Assembly: GCF_904063055.1 (NCBI RefSeq)
Contig: NZ_CAJFCN010000010.1
Location: forward strand, 62,001 to 126,000
Reading direction: 5' to 3'
DNA from: Pseudomonas paracarnis
GTDB lineage: Bacteria; Pseudomonadota; Gammaproteobacteria; Pseudomonadales; Pseudomonadaceae
Length of the DNA stretch: 64,000 bases
Part shown: positions 34,501 through 43,142 of the stretch, in pieces
Layout of the letters: each line of letters starts with the position of its first letter
How positions within the stretch are numbered: the stretch's first letter is position 1
Translations under genes and position numbers: made by a program
Notes under the pieces: model-generated
The model's database searches: none
Seen by the model: the letters and a program-made list of their open reading frames with translations, nothing else
Told to the model about the DNA's origin: nothing

Positions 34501-34758
34501 ATGGGACTAAAAATAAGGTTGGAATGGTTCGACAGAACTACAGAGAGGCTAAACGGAACGGAGAGTTCAGCGGACTGCGGAGATGACTACTCGGTGATTT
34601 CCACGCTCGGGTTGTTGAGCGCAGTGGACGTCAATAACGGCATGTTTGAATTGCGCAGGGAATGGCTATCAGTGATACAGCCACACTTTTTTCATGAAAT
34701 TGCTCTTTCAGAAAGTGACTACTTCATCGCATTTGATTACGAAGTTGCAAACGAGTAA
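34501..34758 (+). CDS. Colicin E3/cloacin-type immunity protein
   Basis: Binds the rRNase domain of the upstream toxin and protects the producer. It has 85 aa. The sequence follows ImmE3 closely: GLKIRLEWFDRTTERLNG, DDYSVISTLG, VNNGMFELRREWLSVIQPHF and ESDYFIAFDYE. It begins seven bases after the toxin stop. Codon use is AT-rich, like the toxin tip. Confidence 0.93.
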   Translation: MGLKIRLEWFDRTTERLNGTESSADCGDDYSVISTLGLLSAVDVNNGMFELRREWLSVIQPHFFHEIALSESDYFIAFDYEVANE

Positions 34759-34816
34759 TGCAGACTCAAAGAATTCAGCCTGAGCTGTAGTAGATGAAAA
34801 AGCAAATGGTGCACAA

Positions 34817-35101
34817 GTGACCCGAACATCCATCATAAAAATAGACCTGACCCGCATTCAGAACCCCAAAGAGCTTCACGCCACGCTGGGCACTTCACTC
34901 AACTTCCCCACCTGGTATGGCCAGAACTGGGATGCTTTTTGGGACGCCATCACCGGCTTGGTAGAAATGCCCGAGACGCTTGAGTTTTCTGGTTGGGATA
35001 TTTTTTCAGAGTGCCTACCTCACGATGCCAAGATGCTGCGGCAGTGCTTGGCTGAGCTCGCGACCCATTACCCTGACCTTGCGTCGCGGGTTCGCTACTG
35101 A
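34817..35101 (+). CDS. Barstar-family ribonuclease inhibitor (orphan)
   Basis: 94-aa barstar fold: IIKIDLTRIQNPKELHATLG, then FPTWYGQNWDAFWDAITGL. The YGxNWDAxWD signature that meets the barnase active site is intact. The start is a GTG at 34817; ATG codons just upstream are out of frame. No barnase-type RNase is next to it, so it could be a stand-alone immunity gene left from exchange, or an inhibitor of a distant RNase. It lies directly behind the E3-type immunity gene, in the position of an accessory immunity gene. Confidence 0.85.
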   Translation: MTRTSIIKIDLTRIQNPKELHATLGTSLNFPTWYGQNWDAFWDAITGLVEMPETLEFSGWDIFSECLPHDAKMLRQCLAELATHYPDLASRVRY

Positions 35102-35121
35102 TGCCCGTCAGCCTGGGCGCC

Positions 35122-35496
35122 TCACTTGGGCTGGAATGTCGCTAAGTACGCCAGGATATTTTCAATCTTCTCTTGGTCACTGATCCCCCAGAAGATCATC
35201 CGCGTGCCACTCACCACCGACTTCGGATCTTCAATGTAGGCCGCCAGTTTTTCCCGTGTCCACACCACGCCTGAGTTCTTCATCGCATCCGAATACTGAT
35301 AGTCCGTGGTAGTACCGGCAGGCCGGCCAATGATGCCGTTCAGTTCCGGGCCAAAACCACCCCGCGCGCCTTCACCAATGCTGTGGCAGCCACCGCAGGT
35401 CTTGGTGAAGAGTTTGCCGCCCGCGTCGGCGTCGCCCGCAGCGAACGCTGGTGCGGCGATAACGGTCAGGACGAGGGTCAATAACACATACTTCAT
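35122..35496 (-). CDS. Class I cytochrome c, periplasmic
   Basis: Periplasmic electron carrier, 124 aa. A Sec signal peptide ends near AFAAGDA. The heme motif is CGGCHS at about residues 34-38, and the axial Met is probably in SGTRMIFWGI. It resembles soluble c2-type cytochromes. Substrate chain unknown. Convergent with the barstar gene. Confidence 0.93.
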   Translation of the reverse strand: MKYVLLTLVLTVIAAPAFAAGDADAGGKLFTKTCGGCHSIGEGARGGFGPELNGIIGRPAGTTTDYQYSDAMKNSGVVWTREKLAAYIEDPKSVVSGTRMIFWGISDQEKIENILAYLATFQPK

Positions 35497-35526
35497 TCAC
35501 GTATCCCTATCGGCTGTTGCCGTGGA

Positions 35527-35958
35527 TTATGCCTGTTCGACCGGCCTTTCTCCCAGCCGCTGCACCAGACGCACCAGATAACCGTCCGGGTCTTGCACGA
35601 TGAACTGGCGCTGCCCGGCCTCCACGTCACCGGCTCGGTACCAGGCATCTTCAACATCGCGGAACAATGGCCAGCCAATGTGCGCCAACCGTTGCAGGAT
35701 AGGCGCCACGGCGGGCACATCGATTTGCAGGTTGATGCCGCGCCCGAACGGTGGCTGCAACGGTGCGGTCAGCCACTGGCCGGCGTCGGGGTCGTATTGT
35801 TCGAGCATGATTTGCGCGCCGTGCAGGTCGAGGTAGGCAAAGCCTTCTTCAGCGCGCTGGTAGGCGATGGTGAAGCCTAACTGTTCTACCCAGAACGCCA
35901 GGCTGACACTGAGGCGAGTGACGATCAGTTCCGGCACGAGCGGGTTACGGTTAAACAT
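35527..35958 (-). CDS. VOC-superfamily protein, bleomycin-resistance-like
   Basis: Predicted small-molecule-binding VOC protein, 143 aa. It has two beta-alpha-beta repeats: SVSLAFWVEQLGFTIAYQRA and RQFIVQDPDGYLVRLVQRLG. The Q-D-P-D-G-Y-L-x-R motif is standard for bleomycin-binding relatives. AAGGAATGCC precedes ATG 35958. Substrate not determined. Confidence 0.87.
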   Translation of the reverse strand: MFNRNPLVPELIVTRLSVSLAFWVEQLGFTIAYQRAEEGFAYLDLHGAQIMLEQYDPDAGQWLTAPLQPPFGRGINLQIDVPAVAPILQRLAHIGWPLFRDVEDAWYRAGDVEAGQRQFIVQDPDGYLVRLVQRLGERPVEQA

Positions 35959-36122
35959 GGCATTCCTTGGGACGGCGGGGTGGCGTTCACCTTAACGGAT
36001 TGTCGTGCCCATGGCTCACAAGCAGTCAAACGACCACCCATCGATTAAAAAACATCCAATCGAACCTATCCGGCCACCGTCCACTCCACCTTACTGAACC
36101 CCCTGATGGTGGAGTAAGGATC

Positions 36123-36485
36123 ATGGCTCAGCCATCGATTTTGGTATTGGAAGACGACGAGATCATTCGGGCGTTGATGGTAGATGTGCTGGAAGACTTT
36201 GGTGCGGTGGTGACATCGTTTGCATCGGCAGACGAAGGGATGATTTACCTGGAGCGCGGCGATGACCCGGTGGATTTGATTGTCAGTGATATTCAAATGC
36301 CCGGCTTGCTCAATGGTTATGACTTGAGCCGTGTGGTCGCCCACCGCTGGCCTGAAGTACAAGTAGTGCTGACCTCAGGTAATACGAAAATCGCCGCCGA
36401 GTTGGGCAGTTCCGTGCGGTTTCTGCCCAAGCCCTGGAGTACCGACCACTTGCTTGAGTGCGTGCAGACAGCATTGACGCACTAG
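36123..36485 (+). CDS. Single-domain response regulator
   Basis: CheY-like receiver without output domain, 120 aa. Acidic pocket EDDE, phospho-acceptor Asp in DLIVSDIQMPG (near residue 54), Thr in VVLTSGNT and Lys in RFLPKPW. ATG 36123 follows AAGGA. It lies about 210 bases upstream of the bphO-bphP pair on the same strand, so it may receive phosphate from BphP; a distinct kinase is equally possible. Confidence 0.9.
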   Translation: MAQPSILVLEDDEIIRALMVDVLEDFGAVVTSFASADEGMIYLERGDDPVDLIVSDIQMPGLLNGYDLSRVVAHRWPEVQVVLTSGNTKIAAELGSSVRFLPKPWSTDHLLECVQTALTH

Positions 36486-36697
36486 GGCCTGCCCCTGCGT
36501 TGATAGCAGCGCGATATCATTTCAACCGAACTTGAGGGCCAGTTCTGCGGTCATGTAAGGTGCAGGGAGCGACTTTTCTGATCCACTGGTCAGCCTTTTC
36601 GCTTCTGCGTTCAGCTGACGACAATGAGTTGTGTAGAATCGTCGCCCATTTTCACGCGTCATTCATGGCCGACAGGCCCACAGTTCGAGCTCATTGA

Positions 36698-37312
36698 ATG
36701 CATTCACAGGCCCATGACGTTAGTGCGCCCTCCTTGTTGGAAACGTTGCGCACGGGCACGGGCCTGCTGCATGTGGCGTTGGAACAGCGCCTGCCGTTTT
36801 TTTCCGAGCGCCTGGATGCCCAGTGGTATCGGCGCCTGCTGCAAGCGTACTACGGCTTTTATCAGCCGATGGAAGCGGCGCTGTATGACAGCGGTTTGAT
36901 TCCCGATGGATATGAGCCTGTGTTGCGTGTGAAAACGCCAACACTGGTCCATGACCTGGACGCACTCGGCCTGACTGACCACGCCATCCATGCCCTGCCT
37001 CGCTGTGCCCAACTCCCCGTATTAGACACGCCGGCTGCGTGTCTCGGCGCCCTGTATGTGCTGGAAGGCGCCACCCTGGGTGGCCAAGTGCTGCGCCGGG
37101 AAATGGCCCTGCGCCTGGATGTGAACGCCGACAACGGCGGTGCCTTTCTCAATGTATACGGCGCCGAGACCGGACGGCGCTGGAAAGATTTCCTCGATTA
37201 TCTGAGCCGCCAGCCACTGGATACAGATGCCGCCGCGCGCGCGGTGATGGCGGCCCGTTCGACATTCAGCGGCTTTGAGCAATGGCTCGACAGCCAGGAG
37301 GTATTGCTATGA
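36698..37312 (+). CDS. bphO: Heme oxygenase BphO
   Basis: Makes biliverdin from heme for the phytochrome downstream. It has 204 aa; the haem-ligand His is in TGLLHVALEQRLPFF near residue 25, and CLGALYVLEGATLGGQVLRR is the bacterial haem-oxygenase signature. It overlaps bphP by four bases (ATGA), an arrangement typical of pseudomonads. Confidence 0.95.
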   Translation: MHSQAHDVSAPSLLETLRTGTGLLHVALEQRLPFFSERLDAQWYRRLLQAYYGFYQPMEAALYDSGLIPDGYEPVLRVKTPTLVHDLDALGLTDHAIHALPRCAQLPVLDTPAACLGALYVLEGATLGGQVLRREMALRLDVNADNGGAFLNVYGAETGRRWKDFLDYLSRQPLDTDAAARAVMAARSTFSGFEQWLDSQEVLL

Positions 37313-39537
37313 AACCCGAAGATTTTGAAGAGCTGCTTGCCAACTGCGCCGACGAACCCATTCGTTTTCCGGGGGCCATCCAGCCCCACGGCGTGCTGCT
37401 GACTTTGTCGGAACCTGGCCTGAACATTATTCAGGTAAGTGCCAACGTCGGTACGTTGTTCGGCCACGCCCCCGAGGCGCTGTTGGATCAACCGTTGCAC
37501 AGATTGATTGGCGAGGAGTACGCCCAGGCCGTGCGAACCATGGCCGAGGACAGCGCATTCCTGGACTCGCCGCCCCTGCTGATCACCTTCAAGGGTGAGC
37601 AGTTCGAAGGCCTGTTGCATCGCCACCAGGGCGTGTTAGTGCTGGAATTCGAACCACGGCTCAAGGATTTCAAACCCCGAGCGCACAATGGCCGCACCAG
37701 CGATCTGGGCAAGATGCTGCACCGCCTGCAATCGGCAAAGACCTTGGAGGCGCTCTACGCCATCACCGTCAACGAAATCCAGGCCATGACCGGTTATGAC
37801 CGGGTGCTCATCTATCGCTTCGAAGAGGAAGGCCATGGCCAGGTGATCGCGGAGGCCTCGGCGCCGTCAATGGAATTGTTCAACGGGCTGTTCTTCCCCG
37901 CGTCCGACATCCCCGAGCAGGCTCGGGAGCTGTATCGCACCAACTGGCTACGGATCATCCCGAATGCGTCCTACGAACCGGTACCGCTGGTGCCCAAATT
38001 GCGCCCGGACACCGGGCAGCCCCTGGACCTGAGCTTCGCCACCCTGCGCAGCGTGTCGCCGATTCACTGCCAGTACATGCAGAACATGGGCGTGTTGTCG
38101 TCCATGAGTATTTCGTTGATGAAGGGCGACAAACTCTGGGGCCTGATCAGCTGCGGCAACCGTGAGCCGCTGCTGGTACCTAATGACCTGCGCATGGCCT
38201 GCCAGACCATCGGCCAGGTGCTGTCATTGCAGATCAGTGCCATGGAGGCCCTGGAGCTGACCCGCCAGCGCGACGAGAAAGTCCAAGCGCTGGCGCTGCT
38301 GGACCTGGCGATGAAAGCCTCTGCCAATAACGTCTTCGACGGCCTGGCCCAACAAGGCCGAATGCTGATGGACCTGACCCTCTCCGGCGGCGTGGCGATC
38401 ATCGAAGATAAACAACTGCACCGCTACGGCAATTGCCCGGAACCGGCGCAGATACGCGCGCTGCACAAGTGGTTGCAGGCCAACGGTGAACCGGTATTTT
38501 CCAGCCATAACCTGGCCTCGGTTTACCCGCCTGCCGCTGAGTTCCAGAGCGTGGCCAGCGGCGTGCTCGCCATGAGCTTGCCCAAGCCTGTGGATAACGG
38601 TGTGTTGTGGTTTCGCCCGGAAGTCAAAGAGAACATCCACTGGAGTGGCGACCCGCAGAAGCCGCTGAATCTGGAAACCTGCGACGCGGGCATGCGCCTT
38701 CGCCCACGCACCTCGTTTGAAATCTGGAAGGTGGAGATGGCCGGCATCTCCACCAAATGGAGCCATGGCGACCTGTTTGCCGCCAACGATTTGCGCCGCT
38801 CGGCCCTGGAGAACGACCTGTCCCGCCAAGTGCTGCGCGAGCAACAAGCGGTGCGTGCGCGGGACGAGCTGGTCGCGGTGGTTTCCCACGACCTGCGCAA
38901 CCCCATGACCGTCATCTCCATGCTCTGCGGCATGATGCAAAAAGCCTTCAGCTCCGATGGTCCACACACCTCACGCCGTATCTCTTCCGCGATCGACACC
39001 ATGCAACAGGCCGCCGGGCGCATGAATGTGTTGCTGGAAGATTTGCTCGACACCTCGAAGATCGAGGCCGGGCGCTATGTGGTCAAGCCGGTGGCGCTGG
39101 ACGTCAGCCAGATCTTTGAAGAAGCGTATTCGTTGCTGGCCCCCCTGGCCTCGGAAAAAGGCATCGACCTGTCGTTCAATGTCGAGCCCGGCCTGCAGAT
39201 CAAGGCCGACCCGGAGCGCCTGTTCCAGGTGCTGTCGAACCTGATCGGCAATGCGATCAAGTTCACCCCACGCCAAGGCAACATCGGCATCAGCGCCATG
39301 AGCAACGGTGAGGAGATTGTATTTTCGGTGCGAGACTCCGGTGAAGGCATTGCACCGGACGATTTGCCCCATGTGTTCGATCGCTATTGGACCCAGACTG
39401 AAAACAACCCCACCGGCAGCGGGTTGGGGCTGTATATCACCCAGGGGATTGTCCAGGCTCATGGTGGGCGCATCGAGGCCGAAAGTGAGTTGGGGTGCGG
39501 TAGTGAGTTCAGGTTTACGGTGCCAAAGCCTGCCTGA
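37309..39537 (+). CDS. bphP: Bacteriophytochrome histidine kinase
   Basis: Red/far-red photoreceptor kinase, 742 aa. The biliverdin-binding Cys is C13 (LLANCADEPIRF), before the PAS domain. GAF motif FFPASDIPEQARELYRTNWL, PHY domain to about residue 500, then HisKA with H near residue 528 (VVSHDLRNPMTV) and an HATPase (NAIKFTP, GSGLGLYI). GGAGG precedes ATG 37309. Signals probably through phosphorelay; the partner regulator is not certain, the candidate being the receiver at 36123. Confidence 0.97.
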   Translation: MKPEDFEELLANCADEPIRFPGAIQPHGVLLTLSEPGLNIIQVSANVGTLFGHAPEALLDQPLHRLIGEEYAQAVRTMAEDSAFLDSPPLLITFKGEQFEGLLHRHQGVLVLEFEPRLKDFKPRAHNGRTSDLGKMLHRLQSAKTLEALYAITVNEIQAMTGYDRVLIYRFEEEGHGQVIAEASAPSMELFNGLFFPASDIPEQARELYRTNWLRIIPNASYEPVPLVPKLRPDTGQPLDLSFATLRSVSPIHCQYMQNMGVLSSMSISLMKGDKLWGLISCGNREPLLVPNDLRMACQTIGQVLSLQISAMEALELTRQRDEKVQALALLDLAMKASANNVFDGLAQQGRMLMDLTLSGGVAIIEDKQLHRYGNCPEPAQIRALHKWLQANGEPVFSSHNLASVYPPAAEFQSVASGVLAMSLPKPVDNGVLWFRPEVKENIHWSGDPQKPLNLETCDAGMRLRPRTSFEIWKVEMAGISTKWSHGDLFAANDLRRSALENDLSRQVLREQQAVRARDELVAVVSHDLRNPMTVISMLCGMMQKAFSSDGPHTSRRISSAIDTMQQAAGRMNVLLEDLLDTSKIEAGRYVVKPVALDVSQIFEEAYSLLAPLASEKGIDLSFNVEPGLQIKADPERLFQVLSNLIGNAIKFTPRQGNIGISAMSNGEEIVFSVRDSGEGIAPDDLPHVFDRYWTQTENNPTGSGLGLYITQGIVQAHGGRIEAESELGCGSEFRFTVPKPA

Positions 39538-39676
39538 AACGCGCCCATTTTCTAAACCCAACATGCGGATACCTTTGGCCGGGAACGAACAACCCGGCCA
39601 ATGCCACTGAAACGGTGCGCACTCAAAGGGAGTATTGGTGCGACAACAGTCCTCCAATTGAGTAAGGGGTTTACCG

Positions 39677-39862
39677 ATGATCATTGGCAATTCGTTTGAC
39701 AGCTTGAGCTATAACATCCAGCAAGGCATGAAAGCTAACCAGCCTTCAGCCAATCCCGCCCCCACCTCTTCGCCGATTGGCAGCCCCCCACAGGGGCAGG
39801 ACACGCGACCAAAACCCAAAGATTCGGGTATGACCTCTCTCGGAGGAGGCAAACTGCTTTAA
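39677..39862 (+). CDS. Hypothetical small protein
   Basis: 61 aa, not recognised. It is rich in Pro, Ser, Asn and Gln and probably disordered; it starts MIIGNSFDSLSYNIQQG and ends SLGGGKLL. AAGGGG lies upstream of ATG 39677. It may be a small secreted or unstructured factor. Confidence 0.5.
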   Translation: MIIGNSFDSLSYNIQQGMKANQPSANPAPTSSPIGSPPQGQDTRPKPKDSGMTSLGGGKLL

Positions 39863-39978
39863 ACCGTTAGGAGTCACCGGCAACGAGTGCAACGCAACGC
39901 GCTGCACTTGCGTTAACAAAACACTGACATCCTCTGCGTTATCCTTTCCAGTCCCACTTGGTATGAGCTGCATTCTTC

Positions 39979-41880
39979 ATGGGTCAACCTGAAATCCTGC
40001 CTGCCGTGATCGCCGGCCCCTTGCTAAGACGCCTGGAACCACAGCGCCTGGTTATCTGGTTGGTGGGCAGTCGTGCCCTGCCCCTGTGCTTGCGGCTGCA
40101 ATTACCCTCGGGCGAGGCGCTGGATATCCCGCTCGATGCAACGCACTGCCAAGTCGTGCCCGTCGGCCGCCATGCCGTTATCCACCTGATCGACATAGCC
40201 CTGAGCCACGCCCTGCCACAGGATGAAATCATCGGTTACGACCTGTTGATCGACGGCCTCGGCATTGCACAATGGGCACCGCACTTGCTGTATGGCGACG
40301 CGACTACGCCAAGCTTCGTGCTGCATAGCCGCATCCATCACTTGGTGCATGGCTCGTGCCGCAAACCCCACCATCGTGCCGACGAAGGCTTGCTGTGTGT
40401 CGACCGTCTGTTGGGGGACGCCCGCACACCGCTCGAACGCCCAGCCTTGCTGATGATGAATGGCGACCAGATCTACGCCGACGACGTCGCAGGGCCCATG
40501 CTGCGAGCCATTCACGGGCTGATTGCGCGCCTGGGCCTGTTCGATGAGTTTCTAGAGGGTGCGGTGGTGAGCGACAGCGCCAGCCTTTATGGGCATCGCG
40601 CCAGCTATTACCACCGGGCCGACCTGCTCCCTGCGCTGGACAGTAACGAGACCTTGCGCGAACGCTTTTTCGGCGGTGTGAAGAAACCCATCTTCACCAG
40701 CAGCACCGCCGATAATCACCTGGTGACCTTTGCCGAAGTGATCGCCATGTACCTGCTGGCCTGGTCGCCGGTACCCTGGACGCTGATCGCACCAGAACCG
40801 CCGCCGCTGAGTGCGCAAGAACAACAACGCTATGCCCGCGAACAGGTTCATATCGATCAGTTCCGCGACGGCCTGCCTGGGGTAGCGCGGGTGTTCGCGC
40901 ACCTGTCGACGCTGATGATGTTCGACGATCACGACATCACTGACGATTGGAACCTCAGCGCCCAGTGGGAAGAAACCGCCTACGGCCACCCCTTCTCCAA
41001 GCGCATCATCGGCAATGCCTTGCTGGCGTATCTGTTATGCCAGGGCTGGGGCAACCAGCCCCAGGTGTTTGGCGAACTGCTGGACCAGACCCAGGCACTG
41101 ACCGGCCGGGTACAGGCCAATCATCTCGAGGCGACGGCGCAAGACGCGTTGCTGGAGGCCTTGCTGAAATTCCAGCAGTGGCACTACGTATTGCCCACCA
41201 CCCCGGCGCTGGTGGTACTCGACACCCGCACCCGACGCTGGCGCAGCGAGTTCACCCTCAAGCAACCTTCCGGCCTGCTGGACTGGGAAGCCTTGAGCGA
41301 ACTGCAACAAGCGCTGCTGGACCATCCATCCGCCATCATCGTCTCGGCCGCGCCGGTCTTTGGCGTCAAGCTGATCGAGACGGTGCAAAAGGTCTTCAGC
41401 TGGTGCGGTTTTCCCCTGCTGGTGGACGCCGAGAACTGGATGGCCCACCGCGGCGCCGCCCAAGTGATTTTGAATATCTTCCGCCACTCACGCACGCCAG
41501 GTAACTACGTGATCCTTTCCGGTGACGTGCATTACTCGTTTGTCTACCAAGTGCTGATCCGCCACCGCAACGGCGGCCCCAAGATCTGGCAAATCACCAG
41601 CAGTGGCATCAAGAACGAGTTCCCGCCGCGCCTGCTGGAATGGTTCGATCGCCTCAACCGCTGGCTCTACTCCCCGCGCTCGCCCCTCAACTGGTTTACC
41701 CGCCGCCGCACCATGCAGGTGATGCCTTATATCCCAGAGCATGCCGAAGCGGGTGAGCGGTTGTGGAACTCGGCGGGCATTGGCCAGGTGTTTTTCAATG
41801 AGCAGGGCCAACCGCAGGCCATTTACCAGCACAACGCGGATGGAAGGCCTCGGACACAGATGATGGCGCCAGAAAAATAG
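39979..41880 (+). CDS. PhoD-like phosphatase (metallophosphatase family)
   Basis: 633-aa metallophosphatase with motifs MMNGDQIYADDV, MFDDHDITDDWNL and ILSGDVHYSFV, which match the PhoD-like alkaline phosphatase/phosphodiesterase family. No signal peptide or Tat motif is evident, so it may be cytoplasmic, unlike classic PhoD. The N-terminal 130 aa lack a known domain. Phosphate-starvation control was not seen. Confidence 0.86.
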   Translation: MGQPEILPAVIAGPLLRRLEPQRLVIWLVGSRALPLCLRLQLPSGEALDIPLDATHCQVVPVGRHAVIHLIDIALSHALPQDEIIGYDLLIDGLGIAQWAPHLLYGDATTPSFVLHSRIHHLVHGSCRKPHHRADEGLLCVDRLLGDARTPLERPALLMMNGDQIYADDVAGPMLRAIHGLIARLGLFDEFLEGAVVSDSASLYGHRASYYHRADLLPALDSNETLRERFFGGVKKPIFTSSTADNHLVTFAEVIAMYLLAWSPVPWTLIAPEPPPLSAQEQQRYAREQVHIDQFRDGLPGVARVFAHLSTLMMFDDHDITDDWNLSAQWEETAYGHPFSKRIIGNALLAYLLCQGWGNQPQVFGELLDQTQALTGRVQANHLEATAQDALLEALLKFQQWHYVLPTTPALVVLDTRTRRWRSEFTLKQPSGLLDWEALSELQQALLDHPSAIIVSAAPVFGVKLIETVQKVFSWCGFPLLVDAENWMAHRGAAQVILNIFRHSRTPGNYVILSGDVHYSFVYQVLIRHRNGGPKIWQITSSGIKNEFPPRLLEWFDRLNRWLYSPRSPLNWFTRRRTMQVMPYIPEHAEAGERLWNSAGIGQVFFNEQGQPQAIYQHNADGRPRTQMMAPEK

Positions 41881-42018
41881 CGTTTCGCCACTCGTCATAA
41901 GCAGCACACCTGCCCTATTCAAAGCGCGCAAGCGCCGATGTACAGTAGCGCCAGCCACGGAGTATCGGCGTCAACCATGACTGGCCTTGGGCGCCAGCCC
42001 TCCGCAGGAAGCGCGCAG

Positions 42019-43032
42019 ATGGACGATACATCCGGCAAAGAACCGCTACGCAATGAAGTGTCCGACCTTAACGTCGACCTGTTGCACGCCATCATGGAAC
42101 TGGTCAGTGATGGCATCTGGGACTGGAACGCCAATACCGGCTTCGTCTACCGCAATCCCGGCTGGTACGAAATGCTTGGCTACTCCCACCACTCCCTGGA
42201 AAACAGCGTCTTCACCTGGGAGAACGTGATCCACCCCGAGGATTACCCTCGCGTGATGGCGGTGTTCGATGACTACATCAGCCAACGCGCCGCTCATTAC
42301 CGGGCCGAATACCGTTGCCGAAAAGAAGACGGTACGTACCTCTGGATCGAGGACCGCGGCTACGTCATTGCCCGCAACCCCGACGGTTCCGTGGCGCGCA
42401 TGGTCGGCGCACACCGCGATATTCATACGCGCAAATGCTCCATCGAACAGTTGCAAAAGCGCAACCAGTCCCTGGAAGCACTGGTTACGGAGCGCACCCT
42501 CGAGTTGTCGCGCGTCAACCAGCAACTGCAATTGCAACTGGACGAAAACCGCTCTTTGGCCGAGCGGGACGCCCTGACGCGCATCGCCAATCGGTACCGC
42601 CTGGAAAAGGTGCTGCTGGAGGAATGCGACCGCGCCGAGCGCTTCCGCCTGCCCTTGGCACTGGTGGCCATGGATGTCGATGACTTCAAGCCGATCAATG
42701 ACCAATACGGCCACGGCGTCGGCGACCAGACGCTGATACGGGTAGTGGAACACCTGGAAGCCTGCGTACGTAAAAGCGACTTGCTGGCGCGTTGGGGCGG
42801 CGACGAGTTTATGGTGGTGCTGCCCAAAAGCAGCCTGGACACGGCCAAAGAGTTGGCCGAAAGGATTCGCCATAAAATCAAGGCGGCGGCCCCCTTGGGC
42901 GCGTTGAACGTTACCCTGAGCCTGGGCGTAGTAGAGCGGCGCATGGGGGAATCTCCGGCGGCGCTGATGGCGCGGGCCGATCAAGCCTTGTACCGATCCA
43001 AGGCGGCGGGCAAGGATGGGGTGTCGGAATAG
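42019..43032 (+). CDS. PAS-GGDEF diguanylate cyclase
   Basis: Probable c-di-GMP synthase, 337 aa. A PAS fold spans residues about 25-145 (DGIWDWNANTGFVYRNPG, then KEDGTYLWIEDRG). A coiled coil of about 40 aa follows (LVTERTLELSRVNQQLQLQL), then the GGDEF domain with RWGGDEFMVVLP and no obvious upstream RxxD inhibitory site. ATG 42019 has AGGAAG seven bases upstream; ATG 41977 would add 14 residues. Confidence 0.92.
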   Translation: MDDTSGKEPLRNEVSDLNVDLLHAIMELVSDGIWDWNANTGFVYRNPGWYEMLGYSHHSLENSVFTWENVIHPEDYPRVMAVFDDYISQRAAHYRAEYRCRKEDGTYLWIEDRGYVIARNPDGSVARMVGAHRDIHTRKCSIEQLQKRNQSLEALVTERTLELSRVNQQLQLQLDENRSLAERDALTRIANRYRLEKVLLEECDRAERFRLPLALVAMDVDDFKPINDQYGHGVGDQTLIRVVEHLEACVRKSDLLARWGGDEFMVVLPKSSLDTAKELAERIRHKIKAAAPLGALNVTLSLGVVERRMGESPAALMARADQALYRSKAAGKDGVSE

Positions 43033-43142
43033 GCCGCAGCTCCTTCCAAGGTGGAATGACCCGGCAACTTTATTTCGTTTGCGGCAAGGCCAGGCGCGCG
43101 GCTTAGATAGCGCTGCGCCCACCACTGCCGAGTCTCCGAGTC

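Noticed and set aside
36624..36899. Short plus-strand frame overlapping the start of bphO
   Set aside because: Different frame from bphO, no ribosome site, Arg/Cys/Trp-rich composition typical of a shadow frame.
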